A stretch of 8,099 nucleotides of DNA. It comes from Alphaproteobacteria bacterium. Lineage in GTDB: Bacteria; Pseudomonadota; Alphaproteobacteria; Sphingomonadales; Sphingomonadaceae. The stretch is taken from assembly GCA_018828205.1 (NCBI GenBank), contig JAHJWA010000344.1:1-8099 (forward strand), given 5' to 3'. The notes beneath the pieces are model-generated. The model searched no databases. It saw only the letters and a program-made list of their open reading frames with translations, and was not told where the DNA came from. A program made the position numbers and the translations under genes. Every line of letters begins with the position of its first letter. The first letter of the stretch is position 1. Below are positions 1-6,092 of this stretch, one piece after another.

Positions 1-647
1 CCCACGCTGCGGATCAGCCCGTCGCGGCGCAGCGTCTGCAGGCTGCGGTTGGTGTGCACCGAACTCAGCCCCACCGCATCGGCGAGATCGGCCTGAGTCA
101 CCGGAATATCGTAGTTGGACGCGTTGCCGAGCCCGATCGCCTGGAGCCGCCAACCGAATTCGAGCAGCAGATGCGCGATCCGCTGAACCGCGGTCTTGCG
201 GCCGACGTTGAGCGTCCATTCGCGGAAAATGCCTGCATCGACCAGCGTGTCGAACCACATCGCCTGCGCCCATTCCGAAGAACTTTCCGCCAGTCCGTTC
301 ACCCGGTCGCAGTCGAGCGTGAGCAGTTTGACCGCGTTATGCGCATGGATGCCGTGGCCATTGTTGAGCATGTGGCAGGCGTGGAGATCGACGAACTCGC
401 CCGCAAAATGGAACGACATGATCTGCCGGTTGCCGTTTGCCAGTGTCTTGTTCTGGCTGACCACCCCCTCGACCACCAGATGGCACCGGTCGGGGCGATC
501 GTGTTCGCCCGCGATCTCCGTGTGCGGCTGAAATTCGAGCTCTCTGGTCTCGAGCGCGAGAAAGGCCTCGCGCGCCTTGTCCGAAAGCGGCTTGCGCGCT
601 TCGATACGGGTAAGAAATTGTTGCAGGCCCAACTGGGTGAACGACAT
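1..647 (-). CDS. Crp/Fnr-family transcriptional regulator, C-terminus cut by window edge
   Basis: The minus-strand frame from the ATG at 647 stays open to the left edge, giving 215 residues. Residues about 22-120 look like a cyclic-nucleotide-binding-type beta-roll (HLVVEGVVSQNK, then IMSFHFAGEFVDLH). They are followed by a dimer-helix segment (NVGRKTAVQRIAHLLLEF, 147-164) and a winged helix-turn-helix (VTQADLADAVGLSSVHTNRSLQTLRRDGLI, roughly 183-212). In the recognition helix, the Arg-Glu pair that CRP uses to read GTGA is replaced by Ser-Val, although a later Arg (201) is kept, so the DNA specificity probably differs from CRP. The N-terminal cysteine cluster of oxygen-sensing FNR is absent, so an iron-sulfur sensor is unlikely; the ligand is unknown. 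The start is chosen because GGGAG lies seven bases upstream and an in-frame TGA lies 13 codons upstream. The family call is firm; the regulon is unknown. Confidence 0.9.
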   Translation of the reverse strand, partial: MSFTQLGLQQFLTRIEARKPLSDKAREAFLALETRELEFQPHTEIAGEHDRPDRCHLVVEGVVSQNKTLANGNRQIMSFHFAGEFVDLHACHMLNNGHGIHAHNAVKLLTLDCDRVNGLAESSSEWAQAMWFDTLVDAGIFREWTLNVGRKTAVQRIAHLLLEFGWRLQAIGLGNASNYDIPVTQADLADAVGLSSVHTNRSLQTLRRDGLIRSV

Positions 648-741
648 GGTGATACTCCCATCAGCGGGGGAGCACGCGCCGGTCTCTCAGCCATCGGTCC
701 GCTTCTCGTGTCCGACGGTGGCGTTAGCATACACTGTTCGA

Positions 742-756
742 GGTTAAATTATAACC
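742..756 (-). promoter_or_regulatory. Candidate -10 box inside a small dyad, upstream of the Crp/Fnr-family gene
   Basis: On the minus strand 753-748 reads TATAAT, a perfect -10 consensus in an otherwise GC-rich region. It lies in a 15-base element whose outer arms, GGTTA and TAACC, are a perfect inverted repeat around five central bases. No good -35 hexamer is present 15-18 bases upstream, which would fit activator dependence. Transcription from here would leave a leader of roughly 95 bases before the ATG at 647. This is inferred from sequence only. Confidence 0.4.
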
Positions 757-778
757 CCACGCATAAAGTCAGCCGTTC

Positions 779-800
779 TCACGGATAGTGAACGGATCAC
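779..800. promoter_or_regulatory. Alternating TCAC / GTGA / TCAC half-site array (possible operator)
   Basis: Three four-base half-sites occur at exact nine-base steps: TCAC at 779-782, GTGA at 788-791 and TCAC at 797-800, each separated by five bases. Adjacent pairs form overlapping dyads centred near 785 and 794. These resemble Crp/Fnr-family half-sites, but the spacer is one base shorter than the CRP consensus. If the TATAAT at 753-748 is used, the dyads lie about 44 and 53 bases upstream of transcription start, a usual position for an activator. Autoregulation by the downstream Crp/Fnr-family protein is possible but speculative. Confidence 0.3.
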
Positions 801-852
801 GTTGTCGAATAAATGCTCTGCCGAAGTGAGTAAATCTGGCAGATAAGGCCAT

Positions 853-867
853 GAAAACAACGTTCTC
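853..867 (-). terminator. Small hairpin with U-run after the PilZ gene (weak terminator candidate)
   Basis: Thirteen bases past the PilZ stop, the minus strand reads GAGAAC-GTT-GTTTTC. As RNA this gives a six-base-pair stem with one G-U pair, a three-base loop and a run of four U that is part of the stem. The stem is short and AU-rich, so terminator strength is doubtful. Confidence 0.2.
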
Positions 868-879
868 GGCGCGCAAGCC

Positions 880-1404
880 TCAGGAATTGCGCGAGCCGAT
901 CTGGCGCAGTTTCTGCGTTGCGATGTCGAGCACTTGCAGCTTTGCGTAGTATTTCGCGACCACATCCGGGTCCTCGCTCAGCGCATCTCCCAACCCGTCG
1001 AGCAGATCGGCAATGCTGAGCAATTCATAGGATTCCGAATTGCGCGCCGGCGCCGGGGTGGGCGCGGGATTCTCGCCCTGCTTGAGCGCCTTTACCACGC
1101 AATCGACCTGTTGCTGGCTGCTCTGACCTGAGGGCAGCCACAGCTGGACGTCGGTCGGACGGTCGAACCGCATACCCATCGCCTTGCCGTTGCGCCAGCC
1201 AACCACGCCCGACACCGAGAGCGTTCCGCGCCGCAGCCGGACGCGCATGCCGACATCGGGCAGCTCGGCAGCCTCGACCTTGGCACCCGAGGGGGAGATG
1301 TTGCGCAGCCGGACAGGCCCCGACATGGCGTCGGTGGCGATCGTGGCTGCCACGAACAGATTGGTCCGCGGCTCCGCGCGGTCTTCGGTGTGATCTTTAT
1401 CCAT
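880..1404 (-). CDS. PilZ-domain protein with C-terminal helical extension
   Basis: The protein has 174 residues from the ATG at 1404. The N-terminal half carries both PilZ signatures for cyclic di-GMP binding: an RxxxR motif (RAEPR, about residues 9-13) and an [D/N]xSxxG motif (NISPSG, about 36-41). Beta-strand-rich sequence follows (VRLRRGTLSVSGVVGWRNGKAMGMRF). After a Pro/Ala-rich linker (NPAPTPAPARN) come about 55 residues of predicted helix ending in LQVLDIATQKLRQIGSRNS; I do not recognise this extension. It has no signal peptide or membrane segment, so it is probably a cytoplasmic c-di-GMP effector whose partner is unknown. The frame is open as far as 1533, but that longer start would overlap the upstream methyltransferase gene and add 43 residues with no PilZ similarity; MDKDHTEDRAEPR is the natural beginning. 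There is no strong Shine-Dalgarno sequence. Confidence 0.85.
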   Translation of the reverse strand: MDKDHTEDRAEPRTNLFVAATIATDAMSGPVRLRNISPSGAKVEAAELPDVGMRVRLRRGTLSVSGVVGWRNGKAMGMRFDRPTDVQLWLPSGQSSQQQVDCVVKALKQGENPAPTPAPARNSESYELLSIADLLDGLGDALSEDPDVVAKYYAKLQVLDIATQKLRQIGSRNS

Positions 1405-1415
1405 CGTTCGCCCCG

Positions 1416-1445
1416 AACCTACAAGACATTGCCGGGCTCTGCCAA
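1416..1445 (-). promoter_or_regulatory. Weak candidate promoter for the PilZ gene
   Basis: In the 100-base gap before the PilZ gene, the minus strand shows TTGGCA (1445-1440, five of six to the -35 consensus). TAGGTT (1421-1416, three of six to the -10 consensus) follows after 18 bases. It would start transcription almost at the ATG. The -10 is poor, so this is only a suggestion that the PilZ gene is transcribed apart from the upstream cluster. Confidence 0.2.
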
Positions 1446-1491
1446 GCGAGCCCCACCCGATCGCAGCGCTTTTCCGCTCGGGGTGTGCAAC

Positions 1492-1506
1492 AAAAGCAAC
1501 GCTTTT
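1492..1506 (-). terminator. Small hairpin with U-run at the RNA methyltransferase stop codon (weak terminator candidate)
   Basis: Starting within the TAA stop of the methyltransferase gene, the minus strand reads AAAAGC-GTT-GCTTTT, a perfect six-base-pair hairpin with a three-base loop and four U in its 3' arm. Only two pairs are GC. It could be a weak terminator or a 3' end processing hairpin; read-through into the PilZ gene is equally plausible. Confidence 0.25.
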
Positions 1507-2311
1507 ACTTGTCGAGATGCGCCAATATTTCATAGCCGAGCACTGCGGCAGCGACCGCAGCGTTGAGGCTGTCGGCGCGGCCGCGCATCGGCATGGTCAC
1601 CCTGAGGTCGCAGGCGAGTTCGTATTCCTCGGGCAGGCCGCGCGATTCATTGCCGACCATGAGGAAGCAGGGTGCGGCATAGGATGCGCTGCGATAGGGC
1701 TGGGCATCGCGCAGGCTGGCGGCGATCAACTGGCCCTCGCCGGCGCGCAGCCACGGCAGGAACTCGTCCCAGCGCGCCTGGGCGATCGTTTGGGTGAACA
1801 CCGCCCCCATGCTGGCGCGCACTGCCTCGACGCTGAAGGGGTCGGCGCAATCGTCCAGCAGGATCAGCCCGCCCGCACCGATCGCGTCGCCGGTGCGCAG
1901 CATGGTCCCCAGATTGCCCGGATCGCGCAGCGCCTGCGCGACCAGCCAGATCGGCGCGCGGCTGCGCTCGAGCGCGGAGAGCGCGGTGTCGAACTCGGTG
2001 AACACGCCCGCCACCGCCTGCGGATTGTCCTTGCCGGTGATCTTGGACAGAATGTCGGGTGTCGTCTCGAGAATCTCTCCCCCCGATGCGGCGACATCGG
2101 CCTCCAGCGCGGCCAGCAGCGGATGGGGGTCGCGGGCGGTCGAGAGCACCAGCGTTGCGGGGATATGACCGCACGCGCGCGCATCGGTCAGCAGCCGGAG
2201 CCCCTCGGCCAGGAAACGGCCTTCGCGCTTGCGGTGCTTCTTCTCGCGCAGCGCGCGCAGAGCCTTGACGGTGGGGTTGGAAAAACCGGTGATCCGGCGA
2301 CGTTCGATCAT
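1505..2311 (-). CDS. SpoU/TrmH-family RNA 2'-O-methyltransferase
   Basis: This 268-residue protein would transfer a methyl group from S-adenosylmethionine to a ribose 2'-OH in rRNA or tRNA. The N-terminal part (about 1-110) resembles the substrate-binding domain of the family: a basic start, VKALRALREKKHRKREGRFLAEG, then the I-T-G-K-D-N-P-Q segment at 91-98. The C-terminal trefoil-knot SPOUT domain shows all three motifs: NLGTMLRTGDAIGA (133-146, with the catalytic-type Asn and Arg), LMVGNESRGLP (217-227) and MPMRGRADSLNAAVAAAVLGYE (240-261). The organisation is closest to 23S rRNA RlmB/TsnR-like enzymes, but the target nucleotide cannot be read from the sequence. The ATG is 16 bases after the ptsH stop, so it is probably co-transcribed as the distal gene of the cluster, though functionally unrelated. 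No clear Shine-Dalgarno sequence is visible. Confidence 0.92.
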   Translation of the reverse strand: MIERRRITGFSNPTVKALRALREKKHRKREGRFLAEGLRLLTDARACGHIPATLVLSTARDPHPLLAALEADVAASGGEILETTPDILSKITGKDNPQAVAGVFTEFDTALSALERSRAPIWLVAQALRDPGNLGTMLRTGDAIGAGGLILLDDCADPFSVEAVRASMGAVFTQTIAQARWDEFLPWLRAGEGQLIAASLRDAQPYRSASYAAPCFLMVGNESRGLPEEYELACDLRVTMPMRGRADSLNAAVAAAVLGYEILAHLDK

Positions 2312-2327
2312 GGCAGTGCGGCGGCGA

Positions 2328-2606
2328 TCAAGTCTCGCCGAACCCGTCCTCGATCATCGCCGCCAGCTGTTCCATAACGGCTTCGGCGTTCTCGCCCGAT
2401 ACGGTGAGTGCGATGGTGTCGCCCTTGGCCGCGCCCAGCATCATGAGCCCGAGGATCGATCCGCCCGCCGCCGACGTGGCGTCCTTGGTGACGGTGACTT
2501 TGGTGGCGTCGGACAATTCGCTGACCGCGCCGACAAATTTGGCGCTGGCGCGGGCGTGCAGGCCGCGCTGGTTCACCACCGTCAGCTCGCGGCGCAATTC
2601 GCTCAA
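2328..2606 (-). CDS. ptsH: Phosphocarrier protein HPr
   Basis: This 92-residue protein is the full size for HPr. The active-site segment NQRGLHARASAKFV (12-25) carries the phosphorylatable histidine, His17, that takes phosphate from enzyme I. The regulatory segment GGSILGLMML (48-57) carries Ser50, equivalent to Ser46 of classical HPr and the target of HPr kinase, which is encoded three genes upstream. Both switches are therefore present. The start codon is TTG at 2606-2604, and its last bases form the TGA stop of the EIIA gene (TTGA overlap). An AGG stands just upstream, and translational coupling is likely. No other start fits, because family members begin within a few residues of this point. 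With no permease nearby, HPr probably acts here in a regulatory, not sugar-importing, PTS. Confidence 0.96.
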   Translation of the reverse strand: MSELRRELTVVNQRGLHARASAKFVGAVSELSDATKVTVTKDATSAAGGSILGLMMLGAAKGDTIALTVSGENAEAVMEQLAAMIEDGFGET

Positions 2607-3031
2607 GAGACCTGCTTTCGCGGCGCGGCCTCGTCGTGGCCGAGGAACTTGCTCGCCACGGTGATGTAATTGCGTCCTGCTTCCTGCGCGGCATCGACCG
2701 CCTGGGTCACATCCATCGACTTGCGCGCGCCGGCAAGCCGGATCAGCATCGGCAGGTTGATGCCTGCGATGACCTCGACCCGACCGGCGTCGAGCAGCGA
2801 GATCGCGAGGTTGGAAGGGGTGCCGCCGAACAGGTCGGTCAGGATGATCGCTCCTCTGCCGGTGTCGACCCTGGTGATCGCATCGGCGATCTCCTGGCGG
2901 CGGCGTTCCATATCGTCATTGGGTCCGATGCAGATCGTCGCGATGCAGTCCTGTTTACCAACGACGTGTTCCATCGCATCGATAAAGGTCTCGGCCAGCT
3001 TGCCGTGGGTGACGAGGATCAAGCCGATCAT
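2603..3031 (-). CDS. Soluble PTS EIIA component, mannose (ManX) family
   Basis: The protein has 142 residues, matching a stand-alone EIIA(Man) domain. His9 in LILVTHGKLAE is at the phosphorylation position of the family (His10 in E. coli ManX). The conserved segment TDLFGGTPSN (65-74) and the segment GINLPML (90-96) confirm the fold. It would accept phosphate from HPr. The EIIB, EIIC and EIID partners needed for sugar uptake are not in the window, so a signalling role is likely, as in other alphaproteobacterial incomplete PTS clusters. It lies 71 bases after rapZ and overlaps ptsH by four bases. A Lys/Arg-containing tail of about 15 residues follows the domain. There is no obvious Shine-Dalgarno sequence. 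The exact output partner is unknown. Confidence 0.94.
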   Translation of the reverse strand: MIGLILVTHGKLAETFIDAMEHVVGKQDCIATICIGPNDDMERRRQEIADAITRVDTGRGAIILTDLFGGTPSNLAISLLDAGRVEVIAGINLPMLIRLAGARKSMDVTQAVDAAQEAGRNYITVASKFLGHDEAAPRKQVS

Positions 3032-3102
3032 GCGTGGGGGTCCGTGCCGTCCTGTGTCATATGACGAAAGCAGTGCGCCCTTGACCCTGTCTCATAGCTG
3101 AG
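3032..3102. other. rapZ-EIIA intergenic spacer with short palindromes
   Basis: This 71-base spacer is one of the two long ones inside the cluster. It contains the perfect ten-base palindrome GTCATATGAC at 3056-3065. Next to the rapZ stop it has nested inverted repeats: CTCA (3091-3094) with TGAG (3099-3102), and outer TTGA (3081-3084) with TCAA (3103-3106). A GAGTC at 3100-3104 matches the GANTC target of the CcrM methylase common in alphaproteobacteria. I see no convincing promoter or U-tract terminator. Confidence 0.3.
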
Positions 3103-4038
3103 TCAACCGGCCTGCGCGGCCTGTCCCTCGGTGGCATCGGTTGCGCGGGCGGTGAGGTTGCGATGCATCACGGTCGGGCTACGACCGGCATCCCGCAGCG
3201 CTGCGGCGAACTCTTCCGCGGTATAGACCGAGCGATGGCGCCCGCCGGTGCAACCGAAAGCGATCGTCAGATAGGCTCGGCCCTGTGCCTCGTAATGCGG
3301 CAGCAGTTCGAGCACCAGATCGCGGATCCGCGCGAAGCTGGGGGCGAAGGCGGGGTCCTGCGCGATATGCTCGCCCACCGCCGGGTCGAGCCCGGTCTGC
3401 GCGCGCAACCCATCGACCCAGTGCGGATTGTCGAGGAAGCGCATGTCGAACACCAGATCGGCGAGCGGCGGCATGCCGCGCGCAAAACCGAAGCTGTTAA
3501 CCGTGATGGTCAACTCCTGCGGCGCGTGGCTGGAGAAGCGATCGCGGATCGCCTGCTGGAGGTCGTTGCTGGTGAAGCTGGTGGTGTCGATCACCGTCTC
3601 GGCCCAGCGCCGCACCGGATCGAGCAACTCGCGCTCGGCCCGGATGCCCTCGCCAATCGGGCGCCCGCGCGCCATCGGGTGGCGGCGGCGGGTCTCGTTG
3701 TAGCGCCGCTCGACCTCGCCGCTGGCGCAGTCGAGATAGAGAGTCTGCACTTCGAGATCGGCGCGCTGGTCGAGTTCCTTGATCCGTGCGACCAGTTCTG
3801 CGGGGATGAAGCCGCGGGTTCGCGAATCGATACCGATGGCCAGCGGCATGACCTGGCACTCGTCCTTCGAAAGCAGATCGGGGAGCAGCCGGATCGGGAA
3901 ATTGTCGATCGCTTCCCAGCCGAGGTCCTCGAGGACCTGCAAGGCGGTTGATTTGCCCGCCCCCGAAATACCGGTCACGACGAGAATTTTCTGCGCCGGG
4001 GTTTTCTGCGACGGATCCGGCTGCGATTCGATGGGCAT
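3103..4038 (-). CDS. rapZ: RapZ-family nucleotide-binding regulator (formerly YvcJ/YhbJ)
   Basis: The protein has 311 residues, somewhat longer than the E. coli protein because of short N- and C-terminal extensions. Walker A is GISGAGKST (23-31), followed by the family-typical LEDLGWEAIDNFP (36-48) and GIDSRTRGF (69-77). The C-terminal domain has FGFARGMPPLADLVFDMRFLDNPHW (183-207) and the signature FGCTGGRHRSVY (261-272). In E. coli RapZ binds GlcN6P and guides RNase E to the sRNA GlmZ, controlling amino-sugar synthesis. In alphaproteobacteria its targets are poorly known, and its constant place between hprK and the PTS genes suggests a link to PTS signalling. The start at 4038 follows hprK after 60 bases. 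An Ala/Thr/Gln-rich tail (about 297-311) is not conserved in the family as I know it. The Shine-Dalgarno sequence is weak. Confidence 0.95.
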   Translation of the reverse strand: MPIESQPDPSQKTPAQKILVVTGISGAGKSTALQVLEDLGWEAIDNFPIRLLPDLLSKDECQVMPLAIGIDSRTRGFIPAELVARIKELDQRADLEVQTLYLDCASGEVERRYNETRRRHPMARGRPIGEGIRAERELLDPVRRWAETVIDTTSFTSNDLQQAIRDRFSSHAPQELTITVNSFGFARGMPPLADLVFDMRFLDNPHWVDGLRAQTGLDPAVGEHIAQDPAFAPSFARIRDLVLELLPHYEAQGRAYLTIAFGCTGGRHRSVYTAEEFAAALRDAGRSPTVMHRNLTARATDATEGQAAQAG

Positions 4039-4098
4039 CCCCGCAGTCTGTCAGCCCTGCCGGGAATGTAAATGGACGCCGTGCGCGTTCGACACAGT

Positions 4099-4515
4099 TC
4101 AGCCGAGCCCGAAATGCGTCAGTGCGTATTCGGCGCGGATCGCCGATGCCGGATCGCCGGCCAGAAAGGCCAGTTGCGGAATGGTCCGGCCGAGCCATCG
4201 CGTGCTGCCGGCTTCGGGCAGGCGAGGGACGCTTTGGCCAAGCGAAAGCACCAGCGCCACGGGCGCTTGCGCGGCGGGGAGAGCGACGATCCCGATGCCG
4301 CGGATCTCGAGCTTCCCGGCGATATTGGGAGGCGGCGCGGCCCAGAGGCGCCCGTCGCGCAGGTCGAGACTGACGCCATCGTCGCCCACCAGCGCGGCGC
4401 CGCGATCGATCAATTGCAGCGCGAGCGTCGATTTGCCGCTCCCCGGAGGTCCTTCGATCAGCAGGCCGCGCCCGCCGATCGCGACACAGGTCACATTGGC
4501 GAGCGCCAGCGCCAC
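4099..4515 (-). CDS. hprK: HPr kinase/phosphorylase, short alphaproteobacterial form
   Basis: This enzyme phosphorylates HPr on its regulatory serine (Ser50 of the HPr encoded here), and homologues can also remove that phosphate. It has 138 residues, under half the size of Firmicutes HprK, and contains only the catalytic domain, as is usual in alphaproteobacteria. Walker A is GPPGSGKST (22-30), the acidic pair is D45-D46, and the family signature LEIRGIGI is at 69-76. Asn7 stands 15 residues before the P-loop, where L. casei HprK has catalytic His140; the acidic pair keeps the same spacing as Asp178/Asp179. The residue after the pair is Gly, not the common Arg. The start is GTG at 4515, four bases after the chvG stop, which indicates coupled translation. 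No ATG start fits, and the next GTG in frame would delete part of the first strand. Confidence 0.92.
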   Translation of the reverse strand: MALALANVTCVAIGGRGLLIEGPPGSGKSTLALQLIDRGAALVGDDGVSLDLRDGRLWAAPPPNIAGKLEIRGIGIVALPAAQAPVALVLSLGQSVPRLPEAGSTRWLGRTIPQLAFLAGDPASAIRAEYALTHFGLG

Positions 4516-4519
4516 GAGA

Positions 4520-6088
4520 TCAGCGCCTGAGCGCCGGCAGGCTGAGGACGAAGCGTGCGCCTGGCGCGCCGTCGCTGCGCGAGGTGGCGGTCAGGCGGCC
4601 GTCATGCGCCTCGGCGACCGCGCGGGCGATCGCGAGCCCGAGCCCGGAGTGATTGCCGAAAGCCTCGGCGTCGGGCCGGAGCGAATGGAAGCGCTCGAAA
4701 ATCTGCTCGCGCCGTTCCTCGGGAACGCCCGGGCCCTCGTCGCTGACCGCGAGCAGAACCCTCCCGTCGCGGCTTTCGAGGTCGATCGCGATCGCGCCAT
4801 CGGGGGGCGAAAAGGACACCGCATTGTCGAGCAGGTTCTCGATCACCCGCTCGAGCCGCGCGGGTTCGCCCATCACGCGATAGGAACCGGCGGGCGCGCC
4901 GAAGCGGATCGGGCGCCCCTCGTTCTCGTGGCGGTCCTCGCGCGACCCGATGATGTTCTTGACCAGCAGCGCCAGATCCAGTTCGACGAAGGTCGTCCGC
5001 GACAGCTCGGCGTCGATCCGGCTGGCGTCGGAAATGTCCGAGACCAGCCGATCAATCCGGCGGACGTCGTGGCTGGCGATATCGTTCAGCTGGCGGCGCA
5101 GATCGGGATCCTCGACCTTGGCGAGCGATTCGACCGCGCTGCGCAGACTGGCGAGCGGGTTCTTGATCTCGTGCGCGACATCGGCGGCGAAGCTCTCGAC
5201 CGCGTCGATCCGCTGGCGCAGCGCGCCCGTCATGTCCGAAACCGCGCGTGCGAGCATGCCGATCTCGTCGCGCCGCTGCGGCAAGCGGGGGACCTCGACC
5301 TGCCGGTCGCGGCCCTGCCGGACGCGCACCGCCGCCTGGACGAGTTCGCGCAACGGGCGAACGATGGTCTGCGCCAGGAACAGCGACAGCAGAGTCGAAA
5401 CCAGCAGCGCCACCAGCACCACCAGCGCCACGGTCGAGCGCGCCTCGCGAACCCGCTGGTTGATATCGACCGGGTTGCGGGTGATCAGCAGCGTGTCGCC
5501 ATCGAGCCCGACCGGCGCCGCGGCGGTGATGACATGGCTGCCATCGGGCGCATCGCGCAGCACGATCTGGGTCAGGTTTTCGCTGCGCGCGCGCGCCAGT
5601 TCGGGCCAGGCGTCGGCAAAATCCGATGCGGGTTCATTGTAGTCCGGAAGTACCGGAGCGCCCACGATCCGGTCGAACCAGCGATCGAGCGTGAGCGCGA
5701 ATTCCTCGCTTCCATCGGTGGGCTTCTCGGCGAGGGCGTAGGACGGCGGACCCAGCGCGAAACTGTCCGATTCGAGCATGCCTTCGGGCCCGTAGACGCG
5801 GATGCGCAGGCGCTGTTCCTTGCCGATCTGGATCAGCAGCGCTTCCTGCCGGGCATCGCTGGCGCCGGCGAGCGCCTCGGCGGTGATCTGGGCCTCGACC
5901 AGCGCCAGCTTGAAACGCTCGTCGAGCAATTGCTCGCGATAGGAATCGAGATAGATGAAGCCGCCGCCCAGCAGCACCAGCGGCAGGACGTTGACGAAGA
6001 GAATCCGGCTGGTGAGCGAAAGCCGGCCCTGCCAGCGCATCCGCTCGGTCCGCGGATCGCGCGCGGGGAGGCTGCTCCGATCGGTCAT
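4520..6088 (-). CDS. chvG: ChvG-type membrane sensor histidine kinase
   Basis: The protein has 522 residues from the ATG at 6088. An N-terminal cytoplasmic stretch precedes TM1 (about 28-47). A periplasmic sensor of about 170 residues follows, then TM2 (about 218-242), a HAMP linker (to about 295) and the HisKA domain with H-box FAADVAHEIKNPLASL (phosphorylated His306). The HATPase domain has N-box NLLDNAVSFSP (418-428), G1 SDEGPGVP (449-456) and G2 GNHSGLGLAIA (478-488), so all catalytic boxes are intact. ChvG/ExoS homologues sense acid and envelope stress; in rhizobia this involves the periplasmic repressor ExoR, which is not in this window. The frame extends to 6241, but that would overlap chvI by about 150 bases and add nonconserved residues. 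The chosen start is four bases after the chvI stop, so the pair is co-translated. Confidence 0.94.
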   Translation of the reverse strand: MTDRSSLPARDPRTERMRWQGRLSLTSRILFVNVLPLVLLGGGFIYLDSYREQLLDERFKLALVEAQITAEALAGASDARQEALLIQIGKEQRLRIRVYGPEGMLESDSFALGPPSYALAEKPTDGSEEFALTLDRWFDRIVGAPVLPDYNEPASDFADAWPELARARSENLTQIVLRDAPDGSHVITAAAPVGLDGDTLLITRNPVDINQRVREARSTVALVVLVALLVSTLLSLFLAQTIVRPLRELVQAAVRVRQGRDRQVEVPRLPQRRDEIGMLARAVSDMTGALRQRIDAVESFAADVAHEIKNPLASLRSAVESLAKVEDPDLRRQLNDIASHDVRRIDRLVSDISDASRIDAELSRTTFVELDLALLVKNIIGSREDRHENEGRPIRFGAPAGSYRVMGEPARLERVIENLLDNAVSFSPPDGAIAIDLESRDGRVLLAVSDEGPGVPEERREQIFERFHSLRPDAEAFGNHSGLGLAIARAVAEAHDGRLTATSRSDGAPGARFVLSLPALRR

Positions 6089-6092
6089 CCGG

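Noticed and set aside
54..788. A 244-codon plus-strand frame over the Crp/Fnr-family gene
   Set aside because: It mirrors the coding frame of the minus-strand regulator, which has clear domain motifs; the translated plus frame has none.
817..843. Inverted repeat TCTGCC / GGCAGA with a 15-base loop
   Set aside because: The stem is only six base pairs, the loop is large and no U-tract follows on either strand; chance is the simpler explanation.
851..949. A 32-codon plus-strand mini-ORF starting MKTTFSARKPQEL
   Set aside because: It mostly runs antisense to the 3' end of the PilZ gene, has no homology I recognise and only a poorly spaced AAGG upstream.
1517..2377. A 286-codon plus-strand frame over the RNA methyltransferase
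   Set aside because: It is antisense to a gene with all three SPOUT motifs, has low-complexity composition and no motif of its own.
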